A stretch of DNA of 64,000 nt, from assembly GCF_001205715.1 (NCBI RefSeq), contig NZ_AQQZ01000002.1, positions 305,501 through 369,500 on the forward strand, in the 5' to 3' direction. Shown in pieces: positions 47,773-56,629 of the stretch (within the stretch, counting starts at the first letter, position 1; each line of letters begins with the position of its first letter). A model generated the notes under the pieces. That model saw only the letters and a list, made by a program, of their open reading frames with translations. It searched no databases and was not told the origin of the DNA. The position numbers and the translations under genes were made by a program. Origin of the DNA: Pseudaestuariivita atlantica. GTDB lineage: Bacteria > Pseudomonadota > Alphaproteobacteria > Rhodobacterales > Rhodobacteraceae.

Positions 47773-50229
47773 TTACCACCCGACGCGCCATTGGGGTTTG
47801 CCGGGTGTGGGAGCGAGACCGGCATCCGTCAGGATGCGGTCGGCCTCTTCCGCAAGCAAGCGTTCGTTGGCGAGGCCCGAGACTGGAACGCGACCGGGTT
47901 CGAGGAAGAGAGGAGCGGCGAGGGGTGTCACGCGGTCGAGCGTGACGTGGTCGATCCGGTCCCCGACGCGCAGGCACATTTCGCGGATGCGATCGAAATC
48001 GACGAGGCCGCGCATCGCTTCATCGCGGGTGATCTGCATCAGCAGGTGGTCGGGATCGTATTTCAGGAGCGTGTCGTACAGGATGTCCGAGGAGAACGTG
48101 GCCTGCCTGCCGGTTTTCTCGGACCCCGGAAAGCGGCGTTCGATCAGGCCCGCGATGGTGGCGGACGCACGGAAGGTGCGTTTCATCACGGCGTTGCCCG
48201 CAAGCCATCGGTCGAGCCCGTTTTCGAGCGCTTCGAGGTCGAAGAGCGGCGTGGGGTCGGTCACGGCGTCGAGGCCCCAGATCAGGACGGCGTAATCGGT
48301 TGCGACAAAGCCCATCGGTGCAAGGCCCATTTCCTCCATCCGCTTGGTCAGCAACAGGCCCAGCGTCTGCATCGCGTTGCGGCCAGCGAACCCGTAGGCC
48401 ACCAGTTGCGCGCGCCCGTCATGGGGGAAGCTTTCCAGCAATAGCCGCCCCGGTTCGGGCAGGCGGGAGACCTTGCGTTGCAGCGCCAGCCAGTCGCGGG
48501 TGTGGCCCGGCAGCTCGGGCCAATCGTCTTGCCCGAACATGCGCAGGATGCGGTGGCTTAGCTGGGTGGAGGTGGCGAACTTGGTACCCATGAAGGTGGC
48601 GATCTTGGGTTTCTTGTCGGCGCGGCGGGTGACTTCGACCGTGAGTTCGCGCAGGCCTTCGTAGCGCACGACCTGACCGCCGATCAGGAAGGTGTCGCCG
48701 GGGGTGAGGGTGGCGGCAAAGCCTTCCTCGATCTCGCCCAGCGGTTTGCCGCCACGGCCCCGGAAGCGGACTTTCAGCGTGTCGGTGTCCTGGATCGTGC
48801 CGATGTTCATGCGGATGCGGCGGGCGGCGCGGGGATCGCGCTGGTGCCACAGCCCGTCCCGTTCGACCAGCCGTTGCCACTTGTCATAAGCGCGCAGCGC
48901 GTAGCCGCCGGTTGCGCAGAAATCGAGGCAGGCGTCGAAGTCCGGGCGTGAGAGCGACCGGTAACGCCCGACCGAGGTAACCTCGGCATAAAGCGTGTCG
49001 GCGTCGAAGGGGCCGGCGCAGGCGGTGATCAGGATGTGCTGGCACAGGACATCGCGCGGCCCCGGTCCCGGCGGATCGCCATCAAGGTCGTTTTCATAGG
49101 CCGCTTCCAGCGCCGCCTTGCATTCCACGATCTCGAACCGGTTGGCCGGGACCAGCAGCGCCTTGGACGGCGCGTTATAGCGGTGGTTGGCGCGCCCGAT
49201 CCGCTGGATCAGGCGTTTGACGTTCTTGGGCGCGCCGATCTGGATGACCAGGTCCACGTCGCCCCAGTCGATCCCGAGGTCGAGCGACCCGGTGCAGACG
49301 ATGGCGCGCAGGTCTCCCCGGACCATCGCGGCCTCGACCCGTTCGCGTTGTGCCCGGTCGAGAGAGCCGTGGTGGATGCCGATGGGCAGGTCGTCGTCGT
49401 TGGCGAGCCAGAGGTTGTGAAAGAAGATCTCCGCCTGCGCGCGGGTGTTGTGGAAGATGAGCGTCGTCTTGTGACGGCGCACCTCGTCCAGCACGGCGGG
49501 GATGGCGTAAGCAGCGCCTCCGCCTGCCCATGGCGGGGCCTCGGCGGTTTCCAGCATGCGGATGTCGGGACGGGGGCCGGGGTCGGCAAAGACGATCTCG
49601 CACGGGTCGGGATGGCGGGCAAGTTGCGCGGCCATGCCTGCTGGGTCCTCGACCGTGGCCGACAGCCCGACGCGGCGCAGGTCGGGGCGCAGGGTTTGCA
49701 GGCGGGCCAGCGCCAGCATCAACTGGTCGCCGCGTTTCGATTCCGCCAGCGCGTGGATTTCGTCCACGATCACCCGTTGCAGGCCCGCGAACATGCGCGG
49801 CGCGTCCTCGTAACTGACCAGCAGGGCGAGCGATTCAGGCGTGGTCAGCAGGATATGCGGCGGGTCCGCGCGTTGCGCCTTCTTGCGGGTGGCCGAGGTG
49901 TCGCCGGTACGGTCCTCGATCCGGATGGGCAGGCCCGCCTCTTCCACCGGGGTGCGCAGGTTGCGCTTGATATCCGCCGCGAGCGCCTTCAGCGGCGACA
50001 CGTAAAGCGTGTGCAACCCTTCATGCGTGCCATCGGCCAGTTCGGCCAGCGACGGCAGGAACCCCGCCAGCGTCTTGCCGCCACCGGTGGGCGCGACCAG
50101 CATCAGCGCCGGGGCCCCGGCGCGGTTCAGCATCTCCTGCTGGTGCGGGTGGAGCGACCAGCCGCGTGTTCCGAACCAGTCGGACAACGCGGGCGGAAGG
50201 GTGGGGGGCTGGGGCACCGGGCGGACCAT
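47773..50229 (-). CDS. Ligase-associated Lhr-type DEXH helicase
   Basis: An 818-residue helicase of the short Lhr-core type. Walker A is APTGGGKTLAGFLPSL (about 46-61), the DEXH box is VIVDEIHALAESKRGDQL, and helicase motifs continue in LSATVEDP, GSLDLGIDWGDVDLVIQIGA and QRIGRANHR. The C-terminal Lhr-core winged helix and beta-barrel part follow. Family members unwind DNA 3' to 5' and act in DNA damage response. Divergent from the RTX type I secretion operon. PdeM follows after 87 bp. Confidence 0.93.
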   Translation of the reverse strand: MVRPVPQPPTLPPALSDWFGTRGWSLHPHQQEMLNRAGAPALMLVAPTGGGKTLAGFLPSLAELADGTHEGLHTLYVSPLKALAADIKRNLRTPVEEAGLPIRIEDRTGDTSATRKKAQRADPPHILLTTPESLALLVSYEDAPRMFAGLQRVIVDEIHALAESKRGDQLMLALARLQTLRPDLRRVGLSATVEDPAGMAAQLARHPDPCEIVFADPGPRPDIRMLETAEAPPWAGGGAAYAIPAVLDEVRRHKTTLIFHNTRAQAEIFFHNLWLANDDDLPIGIHHGSLDRAQRERVEAAMVRGDLRAIVCTGSLDLGIDWGDVDLVIQIGAPKNVKRLIQRIGRANHRYNAPSKALLVPANRFEIVECKAALEAAYENDLDGDPPGPGPRDVLCQHILITACAGPFDADTLYAEVTSVGRYRSLSRPDFDACLDFCATGGYALRAYDKWQRLVERDGLWHQRDPRAARRIRMNIGTIQDTDTLKVRFRGRGGKPLGEIEEGFAATLTPGDTFLIGGQVVRYEGLRELTVEVTRRADKKPKIATFMGTKFATSTQLSHRILRMFGQDDWPELPGHTRDWLALQRKVSRLPEPGRLLLESFPHDGRAQLVAYGFAGRNAMQTLGLLLTKRMEEMGLAPMGFVATDYAVLIWGLDAVTDPTPLFDLEALENGLDRWLAGNAVMKRTFRASATIAGLIERRFPGSEKTGRQATFSSDILYDTLLKYDPDHLLMQITRDEAMRGLVDFDRIREMCLRVGDRIDHVTLDRVTPLAAPLFLEPGRVPVSGLANERLLAEEADRILTDAGLAPTPGKPQWRVGW

Positions 50230-50350
50230 CCTTAAAGGGCAACACGCATTTTAGATACTTCTCTGCCCCCGCGCCGCCAGTCCTAAAGGACCGATTAAGG
50301 CGATGCGCCTAGGCCGGAGAGCAGGTTTTTTAGCGGGATGAGGCTTCTCG

Positions 50351-53056
50351 ATGGCGACGAATATCACTCAGGGGACAAGCGGCGCGGATTCGATCAGCGG
50401 TACGGCGGATGACGATTCCGTTCTCGCGAATGGCGGCAACGACACGCTGACAGGCGGCTCCGGCGTCAACGGGTTGCACGGCGGCAATGACCGGCTTGAA
50501 GGACGAACCGGGAACGACAACATCGCGGGCGACGACGGCAACGACCTGCTTGTCGGCGGTGGTGCCGGGGCGGAATGGCGGCTGGTCGATGGCGAGTGGC
50601 ACTACAACGCCGCCGCGGTGAAGACCAAGGCCGATCCGCACATGGTGGCCGACGGCGCGAATGACGTTCTTTTCGGCGGCATCGGCAACGACGTTCTGCT
50701 GGGCAATGCGGGCGACGATTACATGTCGGCCGGGGACGGACGCGACCGGCTGATCGGTGGCACCGGCGATGACAGCGGGTTCGGGGGCCGGGGCAATGAC
50801 GTCCTGAACCTCGGACGCGGCCGCGACTATGCCGAGGGCGGGCTTGATGCCGACGTCCTCAACGGCGGCGATGACGACGACGTGCTGTTCGGCGACCTCG
50901 CAGGCGGCAACCTCTTGTCGAACGCACCGGGCGCGACGAGCATGTCGGCACAGGCGGATGCCTCTGGCTGGAGCGTGACGCATGATCCCGATACCGGGCT
51001 GCCGCAAATGACCCAGTCGCTCGATACCGATGCGGGCAAGTCCTATACCATGAGCCTCGACCTTGCCAGCAACCTGCCGGGCGGCGCCACGGCAGGCTCG
51101 GTCGAGGTCCTGTTCGATGGCCAGGTGGTCGGGACGTTCGACGTGACCTCGGGCGTGTTCGAAACGGTGAATGTTGAGTTCGAGGGGACGGGCGCACCGG
51201 CGGACCTGACCGTGCGCAACGTGCCGACGGCAGAGGAGATCGCCAATTCCGGCCCCGAGATCGACATGACCGGCCCGATCAATTCCTACGAATCGACCCT
51301 GACGGTGAACGGGGCCGAGGTTAGCGTCGACGCCTTCGCGCCCGGCCAGGCCAACCTCTACCAGGTGATCGAGGGCCAGTTGCACGTCTTCGACGTGGAG
51401 AACGACACCTATATCGAGGTGGGGCCGGAGACCGGTTTGCGGGTCAACGCGATCGGTTTCAACGTCGAGGATGACATGATCTACGGCATCGCCAAGGCCA
51501 ACGGCGTCGACGCTTTGGGCAACGCGGTGTCGGTGACCGATCTCGTGGCGATGGATGCCAACGGCGATGTCTACCGGATCGGGGAAACGCCGGTCAGCGA
51601 TTACGTCGGCGATTTCGACGATGACGGCAACCTGTGGACCTTCGATTCCTCGGTGAACCGGATCACCAGGATCGATGTCGACAACCTCGACGCGGACGGC
51701 AACCCGGCGGTCGTGAATTACCCGCTGCCTGCCGACCTGTTCGCCGGGCGGACCTACGACATCGCCTACAATGCCGAGGAGAACGCCTTTTACGCCGTGG
51801 TCGCACCGTCGCAAAACGGCGGCGACGGCAAGGTGGTGAAGATCGACGTGACCAAGTTCGACGGATCGAGCGAACCGGTCATCACCGAATTGCCGATCTC
51901 AAGCTCGCTGGTCGACGGCACGATGCACGACGGCATGGTCAAGGGCGCCTATGGCGCGGTGTTCCTCGATGGTGACGGCAACCTGTATGCCGGTCTGAAC
52001 CGTGGCGACCACGATTTCGACAGCAGCACCGACGTGCAGGGTGCGATCTTCCAGGTCCACATGGATTGGGACAACGGATCGGCCATGGCCGAGCAATTGG
52101 CCGAAGCGCCAGCGACCCGGTCGAATGACGGGGCGGTTGACCCGCGCTCGGTCGATCCCTTCGCCGAGGTGGATCAGACGGCGACGGTGCTGGTCCGCGA
52201 TCCGAACGTGATCGTGGCCGAAGGGGGCGATGACAGCCTGCGCGGCGGCTCGGGCGATGACGCATTGCACGGCGGGTTCGGGGCCGATGTCCTGCACGGC
52301 GGCACGGGGGACGACGCGCTGCACGGTGACGAGGGCAACGACCGGATGTTCGGGAATTCCGGCAACGACAGTTTCGACGGGGGTGCCGGGGACGACCGCA
52401 TCCACGACCTGTCCGGCACCAACCTGATGCGCGGCGGTGACGGCGACGACCTTCTCAGTTCCGGCAACAAGGACGACACCCTGTTCGGGGGCGAGGGCAG
52501 CGACACCTTCTATGCCCGGCAGGGCGATGACGAGATCGACGGCGGCGCAGGCGGCGACCGCATCTTTGCGGGCGGCGGTGCCGACACGGCGACGGGCGCC
52601 GCCGGGAATGACCACATCGACATGCAGGGCGGCCATGACGTGGCCGATGGCGGTTCGGGTGACGATTTCATGCTGGGTGGCGGCGGCCATGACGCAATCT
52701 CGGGCGGCGACGGCGCCGACCGGCTGGTCGGCGGCATCGGCAAGGACACGCTCGAAGGAGGCGCCGGCAACGACCACCTGTGGGGCGGCGACTGGCGCGG
52801 CGACAAATCGAGCGACACCTTCGTGCACAGCCAGGGCGGCGGCCGCGACATGATCCATGATTTCGAAGCCGAAAAGGACCAGATTGACCTCAGCGCCTAC
52901 GGCCTCACATACGAGGAAATCCAGGACCGCATGATCGACCATGGCTGGGCGATCGAGATCGACCTCGAAGGGCTCGACCAGTCCGAAGCGGGCGACAGCC
53001 TGCTGATCAAGTCCGTCACGCTCGACGATCTGGACGAGGCGAACTTCATCGTCTGA
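50351..53056 (+). CDS. Large RTX protein with an internal beta-propeller-like domain
   Basis: A 901-residue protein with RTX repeats at both ends (about 5-180 and 635-845), no Sec signal peptide, and a central non-RTX domain (about 190-620). The centre has a concanavalin-like start (residues about 200-300) and a DUF6923/propeller-like part with repeated segments such as VNAIGFNVEDDMIYGIA, YVGDFDDDGNLWTFDSS and YDIAYNAEENAFYAVV. The C-terminus (about 855-901) ends DEANFIV, consistent with a type I secretion signal. It is next to its likely exporter (ABC and HlyD genes), 76 bp upstream. The calcium-binding repeats should fold outside the cell. Confidence 0.9.
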   Translation: MATNITQGTSGADSISGTADDDSVLANGGNDTLTGGSGVNGLHGGNDRLEGRTGNDNIAGDDGNDLLVGGGAGAEWRLVDGEWHYNAAAVKTKADPHMVADGANDVLFGGIGNDVLLGNAGDDYMSAGDGRDRLIGGTGDDSGFGGRGNDVLNLGRGRDYAEGGLDADVLNGGDDDDVLFGDLAGGNLLSNAPGATSMSAQADASGWSVTHDPDTGLPQMTQSLDTDAGKSYTMSLDLASNLPGGATAGSVEVLFDGQVVGTFDVTSGVFETVNVEFEGTGAPADLTVRNVPTAEEIANSGPEIDMTGPINSYESTLTVNGAEVSVDAFAPGQANLYQVIEGQLHVFDVENDTYIEVGPETGLRVNAIGFNVEDDMIYGIAKANGVDALGNAVSVTDLVAMDANGDVYRIGETPVSDYVGDFDDDGNLWTFDSSVNRITRIDVDNLDADGNPAVVNYPLPADLFAGRTYDIAYNAEENAFYAVVAPSQNGGDGKVVKIDVTKFDGSSEPVITELPISSSLVDGTMHDGMVKGAYGAVFLDGDGNLYAGLNRGDHDFDSSTDVQGAIFQVHMDWDNGSAMAEQLAEAPATRSNDGAVDPRSVDPFAEVDQTATVLVRDPNVIVAEGGDDSLRGGSGDDALHGGFGADVLHGGTGDDALHGDEGNDRMFGNSGNDSFDGGAGDDRIHDLSGTNLMRGGDGDDLLSSGNKDDTLFGGEGSDTFYARQGDDEIDGGAGGDRIFAGGGADTATGAAGNDHIDMQGGHDVADGGSGDDFMLGGGGHDAISGGDGADRLVGGIGKDTLEGGAGNDHLWGGDWRGDKSSDTFVHSQGGGRDMIHDFEAEKDQIDLSAYGLTYEEIQDRMIDHGWAIEIDLEGLDQSEAGDSLLIKSVTLDDLDEANFIV

Positions 53057-53132
53057 CCGACACGGGGAGGAAGCATCGGGCGGAGCGGCCAAGCCGCTTC
53101 GCCACGCAACACGACCGGCACAAGGGGGCAGC

Positions 53133-55211
53133 ATGTCGGATCAGTCGAAACAGGTACTGGCGCGCACGCGGACCTTCTTTCCGCCGCTGGCGCTGTTTGC
53201 CTGCGTGACAAACCTCGCCGTGCTGACCTCGCCCCTGTTCATGATGAACGTGCTCGACCGGGTCGTCCCAAGCGGCAACCTGAACACGCTTGCGCTTCTG
53301 GGGATGGTGGCGGCGCTGGCGCTGCTCGCCAACGCGCTGGTCGAGATGTTTCGCGACCGTGCGCGCTCGCAGGCGGGCGACTGGCTGGAACGTGCCGGCG
53401 CCTCGATCATCCTCGCCGATGGTCGCCGCCGGAACCTGCCCGCGCTGCAATCGGTGGCGACCCTGCGCGGCTTTTTCGGCGGGCGCGGGGTGCTGGCGCT
53501 GATGGACCTGCCGTGGACACCGTTCTTCCTTGTCGCGCTTTTCCTGATCCATCCCGCGTTCCTGCTGCTTCTGGTCGCGGCCTTTGCCGTCCTGGTCGTG
53601 CTCGCGTGGCTGGGACAGGTCCTGACGAAGGAAGCCAAGGAACGGGCGCAGGCGGCCCGCGCCCGCGGCATGGACGCGCTTCGTCTGATCGACCAGCACG
53701 GGCCCGTGGCCGACCTCATGTCGCTGGGCGGCAACCTTGGCCAGCGGTATGCGGGGGACATCGCCGAAAGCCACGGGCTGTCGCAATCCGCGCAACGGGT
53801 GCAGGGCGGTGTCGACGCGGTGTCGCGGATGCTGCGGATGAGCGTGCAGGTCGGCACGCTGGCGCTGGGCGCGGTGCTGGTCACCCGTGGCGCGTTGACC
53901 GCCGGGGGCATGATCGGCGCCTCGATCATCCTGACGAAAACGCTTGGCATCCTCGAAAGCGTGATCGCCGTCGCGTTCGAGGCGCCGCGCCTGCGGGAGG
54001 CATGGGCCACCTTTCGCGATTTCGACCCCGGCACCACCCGCGACGGGACCGAGGTGGCCGACCTGAGTGGCGCGCTGAGTGCCGCGCAACTGACCTACCC
54101 GCGGGGGGGCGGGGCCCCTCCGCGCCTTGACCGCGTGTCGCTGGAGCTTGAACCAGGCACCTGCCTTGTCATCCTCGGTGAATCCGGGTCCGGCAAGACG
54201 ACATTGCTGAACGCGCTGTCCGGGGTCGAACCCGCCCCGATCGGCACCGTATTCCTTGACGAAACCGACGTGCGCAGCCTGTCGCTTGCGACCCGCGCGC
54301 AGGCCATCGGGTTCGTGCCGCAGATGGCGATCCTGCATGCCGGCACGATTGCCGAGAATATCGCTGCCTTCGACCCGGCGCGGGACGATGCGCAGGTGCT
54401 GGCCGCCGCGCGGCTGGCGGGGGTGCACGGCCTGATCTCGGCCCTGCCCGACGCTTACGAAACCGACCTGCGCGCCAACCGCCAGCTCTTGTCGGCGGGA
54501 CAGGCGCAGCGCATCGCGCTGGCGCGCGCGCTTTACCAGTCGCCGCGCTACCTGTTCATGGACGAACCCAACGCGCTGCTCGATCACATGGCGGAGCGGC
54601 AGCTGGGCGATGCCATCGTGCGCCTGAAGGCGCAGGGCGTCACCATCGTGATGACCGCGCACCGCATGGCGATTGCGAACCTGGCCGACCGGGCGCTGGT
54701 TCTCGAACAGGGCCGCGTGATCGACAACGGGCCGCGAGCCGAGATTTTGGGACGTCTCGCCAATTCGCACCGCCGCCTGCGCCTTCCCGTCACGCCCGCC
54801 GCCCTGCAGGACCTGCATGACTGGGTGCAGAACCAGTTCGTGCGCGACGGCGATACCGATTTCAAGCAGCGGGTGACGGTGATCGCGTCCGAACTGTTCG
54901 CCTTCGCCTCGGAAAACGGGCCGCAGGATGCGGGCCGCAGGCTGTTCTTCGAATTCCGCTTCATCGACGACGTGACCTGTTCGATCACGATGAGCGAGGA
55001 TAACGGGGTCAGGCTGGAAGCCAAGGTGCACAAGGTGCAAAAACTGGTGGAGATGAGCCAGACGGGCGACAGCGACCTGTCGCCGGACGAGCATTCGCTG
55101 GCGACCGTCATCCAGCTTGCCGACATGTTCGAACATCGCGTGCATGAAGGCCGACAGGCCTATTTCGCGCGGATCATCCACGACACGCCGCCGTCGGAAA
55201 AGGTGCACTGA
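53133..55211 (+). CDS. Type I secretion ABC exporter with a C-terminal extension
   Basis: A 692-residue exporter of the PrtD/HlyB group without an N-terminal C39 peptidase domain. Membrane domain: about 20-310. Nucleotide-binding domain: Walker A GESGSGKTTLLNAL (349-362), signature LSAGQAQRIALARAL (about 452-466), Walker B LFMDEPNALLDH, H-loop MTAHRM. Typical PrtD proteins end soon after this (about 560-580 residues). Here about 140 more residues follow (from about 550), including VIASELFAFASENGPQD and RRLFFEFRFIDDVTCSITMS. That stretch is not a known exporter part. Start ATG 53133. Confidence 0.92.
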   Translation: MSDQSKQVLARTRTFFPPLALFACVTNLAVLTSPLFMMNVLDRVVPSGNLNTLALLGMVAALALLANALVEMFRDRARSQAGDWLERAGASIILADGRRRNLPALQSVATLRGFFGGRGVLALMDLPWTPFFLVALFLIHPAFLLLLVAAFAVLVVLAWLGQVLTKEAKERAQAARARGMDALRLIDQHGPVADLMSLGGNLGQRYAGDIAESHGLSQSAQRVQGGVDAVSRMLRMSVQVGTLALGAVLVTRGALTAGGMIGASIILTKTLGILESVIAVAFEAPRLREAWATFRDFDPGTTRDGTEVADLSGALSAAQLTYPRGGGAPPRLDRVSLELEPGTCLVILGESGSGKTTLLNALSGVEPAPIGTVFLDETDVRSLSLATRAQAIGFVPQMAILHAGTIAENIAAFDPARDDAQVLAAARLAGVHGLISALPDAYETDLRANRQLLSAGQAQRIALARALYQSPRYLFMDEPNALLDHMAERQLGDAIVRLKAQGVTIVMTAHRMAIANLADRALVLEQGRVIDNGPRAEILGRLANSHRRLRLPVTPAALQDLHDWVQNQFVRDGDTDFKQRVTVIASELFAFASENGPQDAGRRLFFEFRFIDDVTCSITMSEDNGVRLEAKVHKVQKLVEMSQTGDSDLSPDEHSLATVIQLADMFEHRVHEGRQAYFARIIHDTPPSEKVH

Positions 55212-55212
55212 G

Positions 55213-56502
55213 ATGGCAGGCGACGACCTTGCCCGCCCCCCCGTCGCCGTCACGCGAAACCTCTATGCCGCCGGATTCGTGCTTGTCGGCTTTCTGAGCG
55301 CGGCGCTGATCTGGGCCATCGGGGCCGAGATCGCCACCACCCTGCGTGTGCCGGGATCGATCAGCCCCAACGCGCCCAGCCACGGCGTGCAGCACCCCAC
55401 GGGCGGGCGTATCGCGGCGGTACATGTCTCCCTGCATCAACAGGTCCGCGCGGGGCAGATCCTGTTCGACCTCGACATGTCCGAGGCCCGGTTGCGCCGC
55501 GCCTCCCTGCGCGCGACCGCCGAGGCGCTGCAGGCCGAGATCGCGGCCGCCGACCTGCGGCTTGGTGCGGAGGACGTGACGCAGGTTGCGCCGCCCCTCG
55601 GGACCAGTGCGGTGACCGAGGCTTTCGCGCAGCAGGACGCGCAACTGCGCGCGCAGATCGCCGCGCAGGACGCCATCGCGGACGCGGCAGAGGCACAGCT
55701 TCGCGTGCTGGGCGCCCAGTCAGATCTGCAGGAAGAACTGCTTTCGGTGGTGGAGGCGCGGGCGGCCAAGACCGGCAGCCTGCGGGACCGGGGGCTTGCA
55801 GCGGACACGGTGGTCGAAGAGCTGGAGCAGCGCGCCTTGCAGCTGCGTGTTTCGGAAACCTCTGCCGAAGCGCGCATGCGCGCGCTGGCAGGGCAGGTGC
55901 GGGAGGCGCGGTTGCAGGCCGGGCTGGTCCGCCAGGCGCGGCGGCAGGCGCTGGCCGACCTGAAGCTTGCGAACCTCAAGCGGCTGACCGGGATCGAGGG
56001 CGACATCGCCCTTCTCGAACTGCAGATCGACGGTGCGCGGGTTGCCGCGCCGGTGGATGGCCAGATCACCGACCTGCCGGTGGCCGTCGCGGGACAGGTG
56101 GCCCGGCCGGGGCAAACGCTCGCCACGATCTCGCAGCCCCTGCAGGCGCCGGGGATCGACCTGAAGGTGCCGGTTCGCCTTGCCGACCAGGTGCGCGTGG
56201 GACAGGACGGCTTGCTGACAATCGATAGCCTGCCGCAACGCTCCGCCCCGATCCTGCGGGTCAAGGTGACCAGGCTGGCGGCGGAACCCGTCCGGGACGA
56301 GGCGGGCACAGCGCAATTCTATACCGGGGCAGCCGAACTTTTCGCCGATGACGTGGCGCTTGCCCGCGACACGCTGGGCGCGCGGTTCCAGCTGGCGGTG
56401 GGCATGCCGGTGAACGTGGCACTGAACGGGGCCGAGACGACGCTTTGGTCCTACCTCACGGCACCTTTCGCCGCGATGTGGAAGGGCGCGTTCGAGGATT
56501 GA
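55213..56502 (+). CDS. HlyD-family membrane fusion protein
   Basis: A 429-residue periplasmic adaptor that links the ABC exporter to an outer-membrane TolC-type channel. One N-terminal membrane segment (about 20-42) is followed by a barrel-sandwich half (HPTGGRIAAVHVSLHQQVRA), a long coiled coil (about 95-275), and the second lipoyl half with GARVAAPVDGQITDLPVAVAG. It starts one base after the exporter stop. No TolC gene is in the window, so the outer channel must be encoded elsewhere. The operon ends at a perfect palindrome. Confidence 0.93.
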   Translation: MAGDDLARPPVAVTRNLYAAGFVLVGFLSAALIWAIGAEIATTLRVPGSISPNAPSHGVQHPTGGRIAAVHVSLHQQVRAGQILFDLDMSEARLRRASLRATAEALQAEIAAADLRLGAEDVTQVAPPLGTSAVTEAFAQQDAQLRAQIAAQDAIADAAEAQLRVLGAQSDLQEELLSVVEARAAKTGSLRDRGLAADTVVEELEQRALQLRVSETSAEARMRALAGQVREARLQAGLVRQARRQALADLKLANLKRLTGIEGDIALLELQIDGARVAAPVDGQITDLPVAVAGQVARPGQTLATISQPLQAPGIDLKVPVRLADQVRVGQDGLLTIDSLPQRSAPILRVKVTRLAAEPVRDEAGTAQFYTGAAELFADDVALARDTLGARFQLAVGMPVNVALNGAETTLWSYLTAPFAAMWKGAFED

Positions 56503-56507
56503 GCGCG

Positions 56508-56531
56508 GCAACGATCTTCGAAGATCGTTGC
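56508..56531. terminator. 24-bp perfect palindrome after the HlyD gene
   Basis: GCAACGATCTTCGAAGATCGTTGC, centred on TTCGAA, five bases after the HlyD-family gene stop. It forms a strong stem with no T-run; a partner palindrome lies at 56597. Confidence 0.6.
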
Positions 56532-56596
56532 ACGGCGCCGTCCCGTGCGTCACCCGCGGAAACCACCGGTGCGCGACGCCCGCCAAGCGCGGGACG

Positions 56597-56618
56597 CAAG
56601 CGGCTTCGAAGCCGCTTG
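56597..56618. terminator. 22-bp perfect palindrome near the AAA ATPase gene end
   Basis: CAAGCGGCTTCGAAGCCGCTTG, also centred on TTCGAA, located 11 bases beyond the stop of the minus-strand AAA gene. It is likely that gene's terminator. Confidence 0.6.
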
Positions 56619-56629
56619 GCCGCGCCAGA

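Noticed and set aside
53082-53104. Short stem AGCGG / CCGCT between the RTX and ABC exporter genes as a terminator
   Set aside because: Five base pairs only, and the neighbouring genes most likely form one operon.
50330-53134. Two valine- and alanine-rich minus-strand frames across the large RTX gene
   Set aside because: Opposite-strand reading of GGxGxD repeats makes regular VVA-type sequence that looks protein-like but has no independent start signals or family.
53046-55253. 735-codon minus-strand frame across the ABC exporter gene
   Set aside because: Antisense shadow; the plus strand has Walker A, signature and Walker B motifs.
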